From Gammaproteobacteria bacterium (GTDB lineage Bacteria; Pseudomonadota; Gammaproteobacteria; HK1): 64,000 nt of DNA. A model generated the notes under the pieces. It searched no databases, was not told where the DNA came from, and saw only the letters and a program-made list of their open reading frames with translations. This document shows positions 45,503 to 54,555 of this stretch, piece after piece. The position numbers and the translations under genes are program-made. The DNA lies in NCBI GenBank assembly GCA_022824305.1, contig JAJEAD010000054.1, positions 171,482 to 235,481 on the forward strand, written 5' to 3'. Every line of letters begins with the position of its first letter. The stretch's first letter is position 1.

Positions 45503-46597
45503 TCATCCCGTCCACGCACCGCGTTGAAAGTGGGACCGCATCCGGTCCAGCACGTCCACGCCCATCTGCATGAGCAGGTCGAGCAGGTCGATCGGGACCC
45601 AGTTCTCTCGAATGCGCCCTTCGTGCAGCAGGTAGAAATCCATGACTCGCATGGTCACCTCCCGCCCGGTGGGACCGAGTCCGAGGAAGCCCCCGCCCTT
45701 GTGGAGCGCATGGATGGAGGGCCATCCACCGGTCACGGCGTAGGGGCCGTCCCCGATCCGGATGTAATGGCCTCCGCCATGCTTCGCCTTCAATTCCGGG
45801 AGCGCGTTCCACTGGTCTCCGCCCTGCCGGTTGGGAAAGGCGATGCGGAAGGGCAACTGGTGGAAGTCCACGAATCCCTGGAGACCGCGGGTGGTCCCGA
45901 TTCCGGCCGGGCCGTACCACATCATGTTGGAATGCCAGTGTTCCTTCTGCGGCATGGTGAGAAGGCTGTCTCGATCGAGTCGGTCGAGATCGTTGAAGTC
46001 GGCAAGGGCCTTGTGCATGGCGAGCACCCGGCGGATGCTCGCGGCCGATTCGCCGGCGTCCTGCTCCGAGAGCACGACCCCGTCGGCGGTGATGGGCGCG
46101 GGCCACATCCCTTCGCTCCCGAGGCTCGGAGCGAGCGGCTGGAATCCGGCCTGGCGCATGAGGTCCAGCACGTCCCACAGACACGAGGACTGCACGGTTC
46201 TGCCCTCCTCGACGCGGTGGACCTCTCCGAAACGGAGGTACACGGGCCTTCCCGTCGCCGGAATCCCGAGCCAGTCCCGGCGAAATGTGCCGCAGTAGTG
46301 ACCCATCGCCGCTACCAGGTCCCGGGACCGATAGCGGCCGCCGACGAAGATCAGGTCGCGGCGCTCCAGATCGGGAAGCGCATGCATCAGAGGCTTCCAC
46401 ACCAGCTCCTCGATCGCATCCACGCCCCGCAGCTCGTTGAGGGGATGAGAGCCGCGCCATGCGGCGTCCGGAGCGTAGAGCGCGCCGAGACGGCGCCGGA
46501 GTTCGGACTTCCCGGACGCGACGAGATCGTAGAGAGCGTGGTAGAGGCGGCGCTTACGATTCAGGTTCAAGGATTTCGGCGTGTGGTCGGCGGTCAT
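45503..46597 (-). CDS. SnoaL-like (NTF2-fold) two-domain protein
   Basis: A 364-residue protein built of two SnoaL/ester-cyclase-like NTF2 domains, about 15-165 and 190-360. Repeated landmarks: LPDLERRDLIFVGG and GHYCGTFRRDWLGIPATGRPVYLRFGEVHRVEEG in the first half. The second half has MMWYGPAGIGTTRGLQGFVDFHQLPFRIAFP, FLGLGPTGREVTMRVMDFYLLHEGRIRENWVPIDLLDLL. It is the most distal gene of the leftward operon and a paralogue of 46778-47830, 53372-54406 and 54556-55095. SnoaL folds catalyse cyclisations or hydrolyses of hydrophobic substrates, but no reaction can be assigned. Confidence 0.8.
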   Translation of the reverse strand: MTADHTPKSLNLNRKRRLYHALYDLVASGKSELRRRLGALYAPDAAWRGSHPLNELRGVDAIEELVWKPLMHALPDLERRDLIFVGGRYRSRDLVAAMGHYCGTFRRDWLGIPATGRPVYLRFGEVHRVEEGRTVQSSCLWDVLDLMRQAGFQPLAPSLGSEGMWPAPITADGVVLSEQDAGESAASIRRVLAMHKALADFNDLDRLDRDSLLTMPQKEHWHSNMMWYGPAGIGTTRGLQGFVDFHQLPFRIAFPNRQGGDQWNALPELKAKHGGGHYIRIGDGPYAVTGGWPSIHALHKGGGFLGLGPTGREVTMRVMDFYLLHEGRIRENWVPIDLLDLLMQMGVDVLDRMRSHFQRGAWTG

Positions 46598-46777
46598 GGG
46601 CTACCTCCCATCGGTCCGGGCGGCCGGGATACTACATCCGCGTCGTCGCACCCCCTACGGACCGAGATCGCTCCCGATATCGTCACTCGTGCACGGTGGC
46701 AGTCATCAACGCCGTCCAGGCACTCGATGAGCTGCTGGCCGAAGGTATCGCACCGACAATAGCGACCCTTGTCGCCT

Positions 46778-47830
46778 TCATGGCTGCCCACCCTCGAGCG
46801 GGATCCGGCCGAGGTTCCGCGCCTTGTTGAACTCGCGAAGGCGGGCGATGACATCGACGCCAAGCTGGCGATAGGTGTCGAGCAAGTCCACCATCACCCA
46901 GTTCTCGCGGATCCTGCCGTCTTCGATGCGCCAGAAGTCGAGCGAGCGCATGGTGATTTCCCGGCCCGGCGGCGCAATCCCCATCCAGCCGTCGTGGGTG
47001 ACGCTTTGGATCATGTTCGGCCAGCCGGTCACGGCGCAATACTCGTTGTCGCCGAAGAAGTGGTAGGTGACCTCGCTGGCTTTCAGGCCCCGGTCGGGCA
47101 TGGCGTTCAGGAAGGGGATCTGGTGCCAGTTGCGAAAACCCTCGATGCCGCGCCCGGTACCGATCCCGGCCGGTCCGTACCAGTTCATCCGGTGGTCCCA
47201 GAAACGCGGCATCTCCATCTTCTCCGGTCCGCCCTGGGAGGGGTGCCGTTTCATGTGCTGCAGCATCTCGATGACGAGCTGCTGACTGCGCCGGCTCCGT
47301 TCCGCGTCGCGGGGCGGGCGGATCAGGCCGTCGCCCGACGACGGCCCGGGGATGCAGAACTCGCGCCCGAGCGACGGGGCCAACGGCCATGCGTGTGCCT
47401 GCATCATGACCTCGGGGATGTCCCAGAGCGCCTGGTACTCGACGACCTTACCGGCCTCAATCCGGTAGAACTCGTGAAAGCGCATGTGGGCCAGATGTCC
47501 CGTGGGCGGAATATCCAGAAACGGTGCAATGAAGGTGCCCATGAAGTGGCCGCCGCAGCCGACCCAGTCGGAACCATGTTCGTCATTGCCCGCCATGACT
47601 ATCCAGTCCCGGCGCTCCACATCCGGCCAGGCGGCTCTCAGCACGGCCAGCGCCTGGTCGTGGAACGCATCCGGCCCGACCATGTCACCGAAGGGGTGGG
47701 CGAGGTGGAAGACCGCATCCGGCGCGACGAGACGGCCCAGCACGCGGCGTAGCGCAGCCTCGTCCCAGTTGTACTGAGCTGCCCGCAGCGAATCGAGCGC
47801 CCTTCGGTTCCCGGTATGGATGTCGCTCAT
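46778..47830 (-). CDS. SnoaL-like (NTF2-fold) two-domain protein
   Basis: A 350-residue paralogue of the previous protein with the same duplicated layout. The first half has WPDVERRDWIVMAGN and GGHFMGTFIAPFLDIPPTGHLAHMRFHEFYRIEAGK. The second half has MNWYGPAGIGTGRGIEGFRNWHQIPFL, MGIAPPGREITMRSLDFWRIEDGRIRENWVMVDLLDTYRQLG. Its start overlaps the permease stop by 3 bases (ATGA, 47827-47830), which couples it to the transporter. The same junction is seen in a relic at 55092-55095. The 180-base gap to the next gene (46598-46777) shows nothing recognisable. Confidence 0.8.
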   Translation of the reverse strand: MSDIHTGNRRALDSLRAAQYNWDEAALRRVLGRLVAPDAVFHLAHPFGDMVGPDAFHDQALAVLRAAWPDVERRDWIVMAGNDEHGSDWVGCGGHFMGTFIAPFLDIPPTGHLAHMRFHEFYRIEAGKVVEYQALWDIPEVMMQAHAWPLAPSLGREFCIPGPSSGDGLIRPPRDAERSRRSQQLVIEMLQHMKRHPSQGGPEKMEMPRFWDHRMNWYGPAGIGTGRGIEGFRNWHQIPFLNAMPDRGLKASEVTYHFFGDNEYCAVTGWPNMIQSVTHDGWMGIAPPGREITMRSLDFWRIEDGRIRENWVMVDLLDTYRQLGVDVIARLREFNKARNLGRIPLEGGQP

Positions 47831-48708
47831 CCCTTGACTGCCCCGGTGGTCAGGCCACTCACGATCTGGCGCTGGAAGAAGAGAACGAGCATGAACAGCG
47901 GTGCGGTGGCCGAGACCACGGCGGCGACGGCGAACATCACGTTGCCTTCAACCTGAGTGGTGCCGAGGAAGCTCGCGATCTTCGGAATCATCGTTTCGTT
48001 CTGCTCGCTCAGAAGCATCGAGGTGACCGCGAAGTCGTTGTAGGCGAGCAGGAAGCTGAAGAGACCGGTGGTGATCACGCCTGGCCACATCACCGGGATG
48101 ATGACATAGCGGAAGGCCTGAAAGCGCGTACAGCCATCCACCATCGCGCTTTCGTCCATTTCCCGCGGAATGTTCAGAAAGAACGAATGCAGCATCCAGA
48201 GCGTGAAGGGCTGGTTGATCGCCACCAGCACGACGATGGTGGTTGGCAAGATGCCCCAGATGTTCCATTCGAAGAAGGGCAGAAGATAGCCCGAGACCAG
48301 AGTGATGTGCGGCATCGCCCGGAAGACCAGCGCCGCCATCAGGATCCAGAAGGCGTAGCGCTTTCCCGACCTGGCGAGCGCGAAGCCCCCGAGCGTACCG
48401 ATCGTGAGCGAAATCACCACGGTAAAGAAGACCACGATACTGGTGTTCATGGCCGCGCGGTAGAACTCCTCCTGAACCCACGCGCCCTGGTAGCCCGCGC
48501 CCGTGGAGGCGTTCCCCGTCTCCTGGATGGTGTGAACGCCGTAGAGCGCGTTGCGCCAGTCCGCCTTGGAAAAGAAGTCCCCCTGGACCTTGAAGCTGCC
48601 CCAGAGCGTCCAGATGAAGGGGAAGGCCGCGATCACGAGCCAGACCGCAACAAGTGCGGTCGAGATGACCACCAGCGGACTGATGCGGGATTCTGCTCTG
48701 GTCGCCAT
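47827..48708 (-). CDS. sugar-type ABC transporter permease, MalG-like
   Basis: A 293-residue inner-membrane permease of the CUT1 class. About six membrane spans, the EAA loop PREMDESAMVDGCTRFQAFRYVIIP near residue 178, and the C-terminal QRQIVSGLTTGAVKG tail typical of MalG/UgpE-like proteins. It follows the MalF-like permease by 10 bases. No ATPase gene of the MalK/UgpC type is found in this operon, so the importer must borrow one from elsewhere. Confidence 0.92.
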   Translation of the reverse strand: MATRAESRISPLVVISTALVAVWLVIAAFPFIWTLWGSFKVQGDFFSKADWRNALYGVHTIQETGNASTGAGYQGAWVQEEFYRAAMNTSIVVFFTVVISLTIGTLGGFALARSGKRYAFWILMAALVFRAMPHITLVSGYLLPFFEWNIWGILPTTIVVLVAINQPFTLWMLHSFFLNIPREMDESAMVDGCTRFQAFRYVIIPVMWPGVITTGLFSFLLAYNDFAVTSMLLSEQNETMIPKIASFLGTTQVEGNVMFAVAAVVSATAPLFMLVLFFQRQIVSGLTTGAVKG

Positions 48709-48718
48709 GTCACGCCTC

Positions 48719-49750
48719 TCAGGGCGACCGCCGCCTGAAATCGCGCCAGGTGCGGATCAGGACCGGGGTCAGGAGGATTGCCACCCCCAGAATGGTCATC
48801 ATCGAGGTCGCACCGGCGGAGCTGTAGAGCGGGTTGGCGCTTTCGCGCAGGTCCTTGAAGATGATCCAGCTCAGCGACTGCGCATGCGCCTCCGCCGAAA
48901 ACCCGACGATGGGCTCGAAGACGCGGAAGTTGTCCATCAAGAGGATGAGCGTCACGAAGATGACGATCGGCATCAGGTGCGGCACGATCACATGGATGAT
49001 CCGTTGCCACTTCGTGGCGCCGTCGATCATCGCGGACTCGAGCGTCTCGCGCGGCACCGTCTGGAGCCCGGCATAGAAGACGATGAAGCTGAAGGGCAGA
49101 ATGTGCCACACGCCATAGACGATCAGCATGATCCAGGTCAGCGCGGGCGAGGCCTTGAGACTCAGTGCATTGTCGTCATAGATCCGCTGCAGCGTCGCAC
49201 CGATGATCCCGTCACCATCGACCATCCAGAAGAGGATCAGGGAGCCCACGAGCGGCGTCACGATCATCGGCAGGAGCGAGACGAAAATCGTCGGCCCCTT
49301 GACCAGCTTCGGCAGGTTGTTGATGCCAACCGCGATCGCCAGCCCCAGGACCAGGACGAAGGGCGTGACCACGAATGTGTAGGTCAAGGTAAAGGCCAGT
49401 GCCTTGTAGAAGGGCAGGTTCAGAATCCGCGAGAAGAAGGCGCCCATTGTGTCGGTGGCGCCCCAAGCCTCTCTGACCTCTTCAAACGCGAGGTGGGACC
49501 GGTTGATGTAGGTGCCAAGGCCGTTGAAGCGGCCGAGGGGCTGCTCCCTGCGCAGTTTCTCCGTCGCCTCGGTATCGACCGAAGTGGTCTCGGTGCATCC
49601 GAATGGATCACAGCTTTCGGAGACCAGAATCACCTGCTCATGTTCGATGTGCAGCGATTGAATGAAGACCGAGACAATCGGCAGCGCGATGAACAGAATC
49701 ATCGTCGTCAGCGTCGGCAGAATGAACCAGAAAAATGTCCGATTCGGCAT
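48719..49750 (-). CDS. sugar-type ABC transporter permease, MalF-like
   Basis: A 343-residue CUT1 permease, partner of the MalG-like protein. N-terminal span (FWFILPTLTTMILFIALPIV), a long periplasmic segment (about 30-115) between spans 1 and 2, and the EAA loop ETLESAMIDGATKWQRIIHVIVP near residue 225 are visible. The long loop contains two cysteines (ESCDPFGC) that could form a disulfide. It lies downstream of the binding-protein gene, after a hairpin. Confidence 0.92.
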   Translation of the reverse strand: MPNRTFFWFILPTLTTMILFIALPIVSVFIQSLHIEHEQVILVSESCDPFGCTETTSVDTEATEKLRREQPLGRFNGLGTYINRSHLAFEEVREAWGATDTMGAFFSRILNLPFYKALAFTLTYTFVVTPFVLVLGLAIAVGINNLPKLVKGPTIFVSLLPMIVTPLVGSLILFWMVDGDGIIGATLQRIYDDNALSLKASPALTWIMLIVYGVWHILPFSFIVFYAGLQTVPRETLESAMIDGATKWQRIIHVIVPHLMPIVIFVTLILLMDNFRVFEPIVGFSAEAHAQSLSWIIFKDLRESANPLYSSAGATSMMTILGVAILLTPVLIRTWRDFRRRSP

Positions 49751-49781
49751 TCGCCAGGCCTCAGGGCACAGGGTTCGGGAG

Positions 49782-49807
49782 GACGGGGCGCCGGAAGGCG
49801 CCCCGTC
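49782..49807 (-). promoter_or_regulatory. very strong hairpin between binding-protein and permease genes
   Basis: GACGGGGCGCC (49782-49792) pairs perfectly with GGCGCCCCGTC (49797-49807) around a four-base loop, starting 7 bases after the binding-protein stop on the minus strand. Such hairpins commonly protect the upstream mRNA part and reduce downstream expression. Confidence 0.65.
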
Positions 49808-49814
49808 TCTTCGG

Positions 49815-51056
49815 TCAGTTGAGGAAACCGGCTTCCTTGGCAGCGGTCACGTAAGCCGCCTCGACATCGGCGATCGCCTGCTCCGCACCCTCGGCCCCCT
49901 TGAGGAAGTCCACCAGTTCCGCACCGAGAGCGTTGTGCATGAGTCCGATGTAGGGAATCATCGGGTAGGACATGGCACCGCCGGTCGCGGTCGCGGCAAC
50001 GCCGGCGGCGGCCGGTCCCGGCTTGAACCCGTCAATCAGCCAGACCGCATCGTCGTTGTGCTCTGCGACCATCTCGGGCGTCATCGCGCTGACGAGCGCG
50101 GCAAAGGTCGCCTCGGCTTCGGCATCGCCCACGTTCGTCGCAATGGTGATCCCGTCCCACCAGAGCGTCGCCGCCGGGATGGAGCCGCCGGCAACGGTCG
50201 GCGCGCCGGACAGCACGGTGTTCGAGGTGACCTCTTCGCTCGAGCCTTCATCGTCGAGAATCACACCACCACGCGAGCCCCACATGATGCCAAGCGCTGC
50301 CTGACCGGCCTCCCAGAGACCCTGGGTTTCGTTCGAAGCCTGGGTCAGGTGGTCGGGATGGGCGTACTCGGCCAGCGATCTCATGATACTGAGGGCCGCA
50401 ATGGCCTTTTCGTTGTTGATCGCGGGGGCAGCCGAACCGGGCTGGAAGAACTCGCCACCATGCGCGAGGTAGATCATGTTGAAGACCTCGCCCACGTTCC
50501 AGCCGACCTTCATGTTCATCACGAGGGGATGTTCCATGATCCCCGCGGCGCGAATCTTCTCGGCTGCCGCCAGAACTTCCTCGTAGGTGCTCGGAATCCC
50601 GCTGACGCCCGCCTTCTCGAGAATGTCGGAGCGCGAGAAGAGGTGCTGGGAGTTCGCCATGAAGGCCACCGCCATGACGTTGCCGTCGATGGTGATCATC
50701 TGATGCGGCTCGAGATGGGCGCCGTACTTCTCGACATAGTCGTTCAGCGGGCGCACGAGACCGTCATTCATCAACTGCGTCAGTGTCGAGTTTGCCACGA
50801 TGACGGAGGTGTACTCGGCCGGGTTCGGCGTCAGCGCCGCGTTCATGATTTCACGGGCTTCGGTGGTGTGGTTGCGGGTGAATTCCGCCGCCGCGCCTGC
50901 GCACATTGCCTCGGCGGTTCCGGCGACGGCGTGAATTGCCGGGAAATCACTGGCCAGAATGCGGATCGACTGTCCGGACGGACCACAGTCCGCCCACGCA
51001 GCCGAGCCCATCAGCCCGGTAACCGCTCCGGCGATGACAAGATTTCTCAAAGACAT
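49815..51056 (-). CDS. extracellular solute-binding protein (family 1, sugar-type)
   Basis: A 413-residue periplasmic binding protein. The start at 51056 (AAGGAG just upstream) gives a signal peptide (SLRNLVIAGAVTGLMGSAAWA) with cleavage before DCGPSG. The mature protein has the family 1 layout: IRILASDFPAIHAVAGTAEAM, MNAALTPNPAEYTSVIVANS, SRSDILEKAGVSGIPSTYEE and GIMWGSRGG. Its match to the two CUT1 permeases downstream is clear from position. The ligand is unknown, and neighbouring genes (SnoaL-like, cupin, MetE-like) argue for something other than a simple sugar. Confidence 0.88.
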   Translation of the reverse strand: MSLRNLVIAGAVTGLMGSAAWADCGPSGQSIRILASDFPAIHAVAGTAEAMCAGAAAEFTRNHTTEAREIMNAALTPNPAEYTSVIVANSTLTQLMNDGLVRPLNDYVEKYGAHLEPHQMITIDGNVMAVAFMANSQHLFSRSDILEKAGVSGIPSTYEEVLAAAEKIRAAGIMEHPLVMNMKVGWNVGEVFNMIYLAHGGEFFQPGSAAPAINNEKAIAALSIMRSLAEYAHPDHLTQASNETQGLWEAGQAALGIMWGSRGGVILDDEGSSEEVTSNTVLSGAPTVAGGSIPAATLWWDGITIATNVGDAEAEATFAALVSAMTPEMVAEHNDDAVWLIDGFKPGPAAAGVAATATGGAMSYPMIPYIGLMHNALGAELVDFLKGAEGAEQAIADVEAAYVTAAKEAGFLN

Positions 51057-51236
51057 GCTGCTCTCCTTCAGATTGAACCCGGGCACGCCTCTTGAATCAC
51101 GCACCCGGGGGTTGTCCCGGGACGGCCTCGCCCGGGAGTCATGGGGCTTGTGCCCCGATTTGCACACCCGCCCGGCCGTCGAACGGGTAGCAGACGTCGC
51201 TCGGGATCGAATTCGAGACTGAATCTCCAAGGCCGG

Positions 51237-52373
51237 CTAACTCGAATGAGCGCTCGCAATCGCCGCTCCCTCGCTCAGGGTGCGGAGCTTTGCGAAGGCG
51301 ATGTCCGGATCCACCGCGCCGAATCCCGCGAAAGTGCCGAACCCGCAGTCGGAGCCGGCGATGACCCGGTCCGCGCCCACGATGTTCACGAAGGTTCCGA
51401 TTCGTTGCGCCACCAGTTCCGGGTGCTCGACGAAGTTGGTCGTCGTATCCACGACACCGGGCACGAGAATCTTGTCGTCGGGGATCTCCGACTTGCGCTC
51501 ACGAAACACCGTCCACTCGTGTCCATGACGCGGATTGGCGGTCTCGAAGAGCACGTAGCGGGACCGGACCGACATCAGCAGGGAGAACACCTTGCCCATG
51601 CCGATGTCGCACACGTGCGGCCCCTCGTAGTTGCCCCAGCAGATGTGGATCCGGACGCGAGCGGGGTCGATGTCGCGAAGCGCGTGGTTGAGCGCTTCGA
51701 CGTTCCTCGTCGCGGCCGCAACGAACTCCTCATCGGAAGAATCCGCAAATTGCATGTGCCGGGCGAGGGCGAGATCGGGACAGTCGATCTGCAAGTCGAG
51801 GCCGGATACGGCGATACGCTCGTACTCCTCCCTCATCGCGCTCGCGAGAGCGCCGATGTAGGCGTCGCGATCCGGATAGAAACGGTTGGGCTGGAAGAGT
51901 GCGATGACGCCGGGAGAGGCGGCGTTCATGAACCCGCGCCGGGCGCCATGGTCCGCCATCGCGGCGCGCAGGTTGGCGATGTCCTTGTCCAGCTCGACGT
52001 GGTCCCTGGGCCGGACTTCGCCCACGCACTCGGGTCTGGCGTAACTCGGAGTTCCCCCTGCGCGCGCCAGCCGTTCCATGAAGCCCGGAAACTTCCTGAG
52101 GTCTGCCGGCGCCTGGCGCGGACTGTCGCCGGCGAAGCCCGTGTAGCGATCGCTCACATAGGTCGCGTAGGAGATCTTGGAAGTCTCTCCGTCCGACACG
52201 ATGTCGATGCCCGCATCGACCTGCTTGCGCACGGTCTCCGACACCGCATCGCGCATGCAGGCATCGAAGGCCGCCGCGTCGCAGGCTTCTCCGCGCTCGC
52301 GCGCGAAGAGGAAGTCCACCACCGCCTGCGAACGGGGCAAGGACCCGACATGGGTGGTCAGGATTGCGGTCAT
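51237..52373 (-). CDS. MetE C-terminal-like zinc methyltransferase family protein
   Basis: A 378-residue TIM-barrel protein related to the C-terminal catalytic half of cobalamin-independent methionine synthase and to epoxyalkane:CoM transferase. The opening THVGSLPRSQAVVDFLFARE is the family N-terminal signature. Zinc ligands are in place: His and Cys in RIHICWGNYEG near residue 245, Glu in YVLFETANPRHGHEW near residue 282, and Cys in AGSDCGFGTFAG near residue 347. There is no N-terminal MetE folate domain, so it activates a thiol for transfer of an alkyl group from some other donor. It sits between the bicupin gene (19 bases) and the binding-protein gene (180 bases). Confidence 0.85.
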   Translation of the reverse strand: MTAILTTHVGSLPRSQAVVDFLFARERGEACDAAAFDACMRDAVSETVRKQVDAGIDIVSDGETSKISYATYVSDRYTGFAGDSPRQAPADLRKFPGFMERLARAGGTPSYARPECVGEVRPRDHVELDKDIANLRAAMADHGARRGFMNAASPGVIALFQPNRFYPDRDAYIGALASAMREEYERIAVSGLDLQIDCPDLALARHMQFADSSDEEFVAAATRNVEALNHALRDIDPARVRIHICWGNYEGPHVCDIGMGKVFSLLMSVRSRYVLFETANPRHGHEWTVFRERKSEIPDDKILVPGVVDTTTNFVEHPELVAQRIGTFVNIVGADRVIAGSDCGFGTFAGFGAVDPDIAFAKLRTLSEGAAIASAHSS

Positions 52374-52392
52374 GGGTCCGTCCTCGACCTGA

Positions 52393-53364
52393 TCACTGCA
52401 TCAAGGCGCGGGTCGGGCCGGCCGGATCTCCGGTTGCCCTGACTCGGTAGAGGCTTGCCTCCCCCGACATCGCAGGCTCGAGCCGCCGCGGCAGCCCGGG
52501 CGGCAACGCGCAGGCGTCCCCGGCATTCAGCACGCTCTCGCCGCCCTCCCACGCGAGGCGCCAGTGGCCGCGCATCACCAACAACACCTCGTGGCGCTCC
52601 CTGGTATAGGCATCGTCCGGTATGGACCCCCGGGTCAGGAGCTCGACTTCGAAGCCGGGCCGGTCACGGACGACACCCTTCTCGCCGATCGCGATACAGG
52701 GCCGCTCCTTCGCGAGCGCCATGAGATCCCAGTAGCGGGCAACGAACTCGGGCACCACTTCGCCCGCACCGGGCTCGGGGACGGCGGCGAGGCTCTCGTC
52801 GTCGAGCGGCGGCATCGGGAGGACGCCTTCCGGCAACCGCTCCCCCTTCGCGGTATCGTAGAGCCGGCCGTTCTCACCGAGCACCAGGCCGTGGTCCCGC
52901 GCCTCCTCGAGCACTTCCGGCGCCCAGACCACCCCTCCGCCTGCGTCGTTCCCCCCGAGTATCGCCATGACCATCCCGTAGTCGGTGCCGATGTTCTCGA
53001 ATCCCCGAAAGATCCCGGTGGGGATGTCGAAGAGATCTCCCTCCTCCAACACGACCTCGCCCGCGCTGCCATGGCGCCCCCAGAAGAAGCGCCAGCGCCC
53101 TTTCAGCACGAAGAACACTTCCGCCGTCCGGTGCAGGTGCAGGGAATTGCGGCACTTCGGCGGCTGCCCGGCGGCCCCGATGTTGAACCCCGGCGTTTCC
53201 CTGATGTGAACGTGCTGGTCGGCGCTCTCCGACACGCCGGCCCCGATGATCGTGAAGTTCTCCTTGCGATCGGAGCCTGGCGTATGGGCATCGATGAAGG
53301 CGCTGCGGCAAGGCACGAGCTCGCCGTAACGGACGATGCGCGGTTGCGAATCAGCGCGCGCCAT
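52393..53364 (-). CDS. bicupin protein
   Basis: A 323-residue protein with two cupin barrels, about 60-150 and 215-310. The first has the metal-type motif NSLHLHRTAEVFFVLKGRW, with histidines and a glutamate in the usual spacing, then DLFDIPTGIFRGFENIG. The second (ERHEVLLVMRGHWRLAWEGG, then NAGDACALPPGLPRRLE) has lost most histidines. One metal-binding catalytic barrel plus a degenerate one is typical of dioxygenase- or isomerase-like bicupins; the reaction is unknown. It lies 7 bases after the upstream SnoaL-like gene and 19 bases before the MetE-like gene. Confidence 0.82.
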   Translation of the reverse strand: MARADSQPRIVRYGELVPCRSAFIDAHTPGSDRKENFTIIGAGVSESADQHVHIRETPGFNIGAAGQPPKCRNSLHLHRTAEVFFVLKGRWRFFWGRHGSAGEVVLEEGDLFDIPTGIFRGFENIGTDYGMVMAILGGNDAGGGVVWAPEVLEEARDHGLVLGENGRLYDTAKGERLPEGVLPMPPLDDESLAAVPEPGAGEVVPEFVARYWDLMALAKERPCIAIGEKGVVRDRPGFEVELLTRGSIPDDAYTRERHEVLLVMRGHWRLAWEGGESVLNAGDACALPPGLPRRLEPAMSGEASLYRVRATGDPAGPTRALMQ

Positions 53365-53371
53365 GGGCCGC

Positions 53372-54406
53372 TTAGGGGCTCTCGCCGCCGCCCGAAGGGC
53401 TCGTACCGGAGCGTGCCCGATCCGAAACTCCTCCGGTGTGCATCAGGATCTGCTTCCACACCGCGACCTCGTCGTATAGCGCGTACTCGCGGCGCAGCCC
53501 CCATTGCCCGAACTCGGCGTGCGACATGCCCATGAGGTAGACGTCGGCCCCGGTCGGCGCCCCGAAGGGTCCCCAGCCGTCGTGACGGCCTCGCAGGCTC
53601 CATCGCAGTGCGGCCCGGGGAGGCATCAAGGGGTCCTCCCGCCCGATCTGGTGATCGATCGTGAACTCCGCGGAGGGCAGGCTCGCGCGAAGGCCCATCC
53701 AGAATCGGGTAGCGAAGTCGCGGGAGCTGCCGCTCGCGCCGGTGGCGTACTCGAGCCGGCACGCGCGATCGTACTCGGAGGAACACACCGACAGGTCGCA
53801 TGCCATGATGCGTCGCAGGATTTCAGCGTACTTCTCGCCCCACTCGTTGTCGTTCCCGCGCCCCGAATAGGGTCCGGCCACGTCGGCTTCGGGCAGGAAG
53901 GGCCGCACGCAGGCTTCCGGTCCTCCCTCGCTCTCGATCACGTGGCGCGTGTACTCGACCGGATCCCGTCCGAGCTGGCGCACGATCGCGCCCTGGTCGC
54001 GGATGATCCACTCGTCGTCGATGCAGTTGTTGCGGGCGTGGCAGTCGGCGATCACCCGGTAGCCCACCTTCCTGCCGGTCGCCCGTCCGTAGCTCCCGTC
54101 GTGGGAGTGGGTCCCTACCGAGAGTATCCGGTGGGAGCTCAGCATTCCCTCCTCCGGGGAGCCGCTCCAGATCACGTCCTCTCCGAGCAGCTCGCGGTCC
54201 GGAAACTCGGCCTGGGTGGCCAGAGTGGCCGCGATCACGCTCTCGTTGCCGATGACGAGCGAAGCGGGCGAACGTACCTTGATGTCCGATGCATAGTGCT
54301 CGCGCAGCGTGTGGACGCGCCGCGTCTCCCAGATCTCCCGGGTCACTTTCAGGATGAAGTCCGGCAGATCCGCGTACTTGGGATCGAATCCTCTCAATGG
54401 GGCCAC
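53372..54406 (-). CDS. SnoaL-like (NTF2-fold) two-domain protein
   Basis: A 344-residue protein of two NTF2-like domains: about 15-165 (IWETRRVHTLREHYASDIKVRSP, HSHDGSYGRATGRKVGYRVIADC) and 185-335 (FWMGLRASLPSAEFTIDHQI, PTGADVYLMGMSHAEFGQWGL). The domains are diverged from those at 45.5-47.8 kb. The second half is shared with stand-alone SnoaL-like proteins. It starts 149 bases after the single-domain SnoaL gene and is followed directly by the bicupin gene, so the four genes from 55095 to 51237 appear to form the enzymatic front of the operon. Confidence 0.75.
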   Translation of the reverse strand: MAPLRGFDPKYADLPDFILKVTREIWETRRVHTLREHYASDIKVRSPASLVIGNESVIAATLATQAEFPDRELLGEDVIWSGSPEEGMLSSHRILSVGTHSHDGSYGRATGRKVGYRVIADCHARNNCIDDEWIIRDQGAIVRQLGRDPVEYTRHVIESEGGPEACVRPFLPEADVAGPYSGRGNDNEWGEKYAEILRRIMACDLSVCSSEYDRACRLEYATGASGSSRDFATRFWMGLRASLPSAEFTIDHQIGREDPLMPPRAALRWSLRGRHDGWGPFGAPTGADVYLMGMSHAEFGQWGLRREYALYDEVAVWKQILMHTGGVSDRARSGTSPSGGGESP

Positions 54407-54555
54407 CGTTTCGGTATGCGCGCCGAGGTGCGCGGGATCAGAAGAGTCAGAACGCGGACGTGAACACCTGACGGGCCGTTTCCTGCGCCTCGGCGAGCCG
54501 CAAGCCGCCGGCCTCCTGCGAGATGTCCCGCCGGTCGCATTTCACCGGCTCCGGA

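Noticed and set aside
51150..51230. N-terminal extension of the sugar-type binding protein gene.
   Set aside because: The upstream residues are Arg/Ser-rich, and the true start at 51056 has AAGGAG and begins a classical signal peptide.
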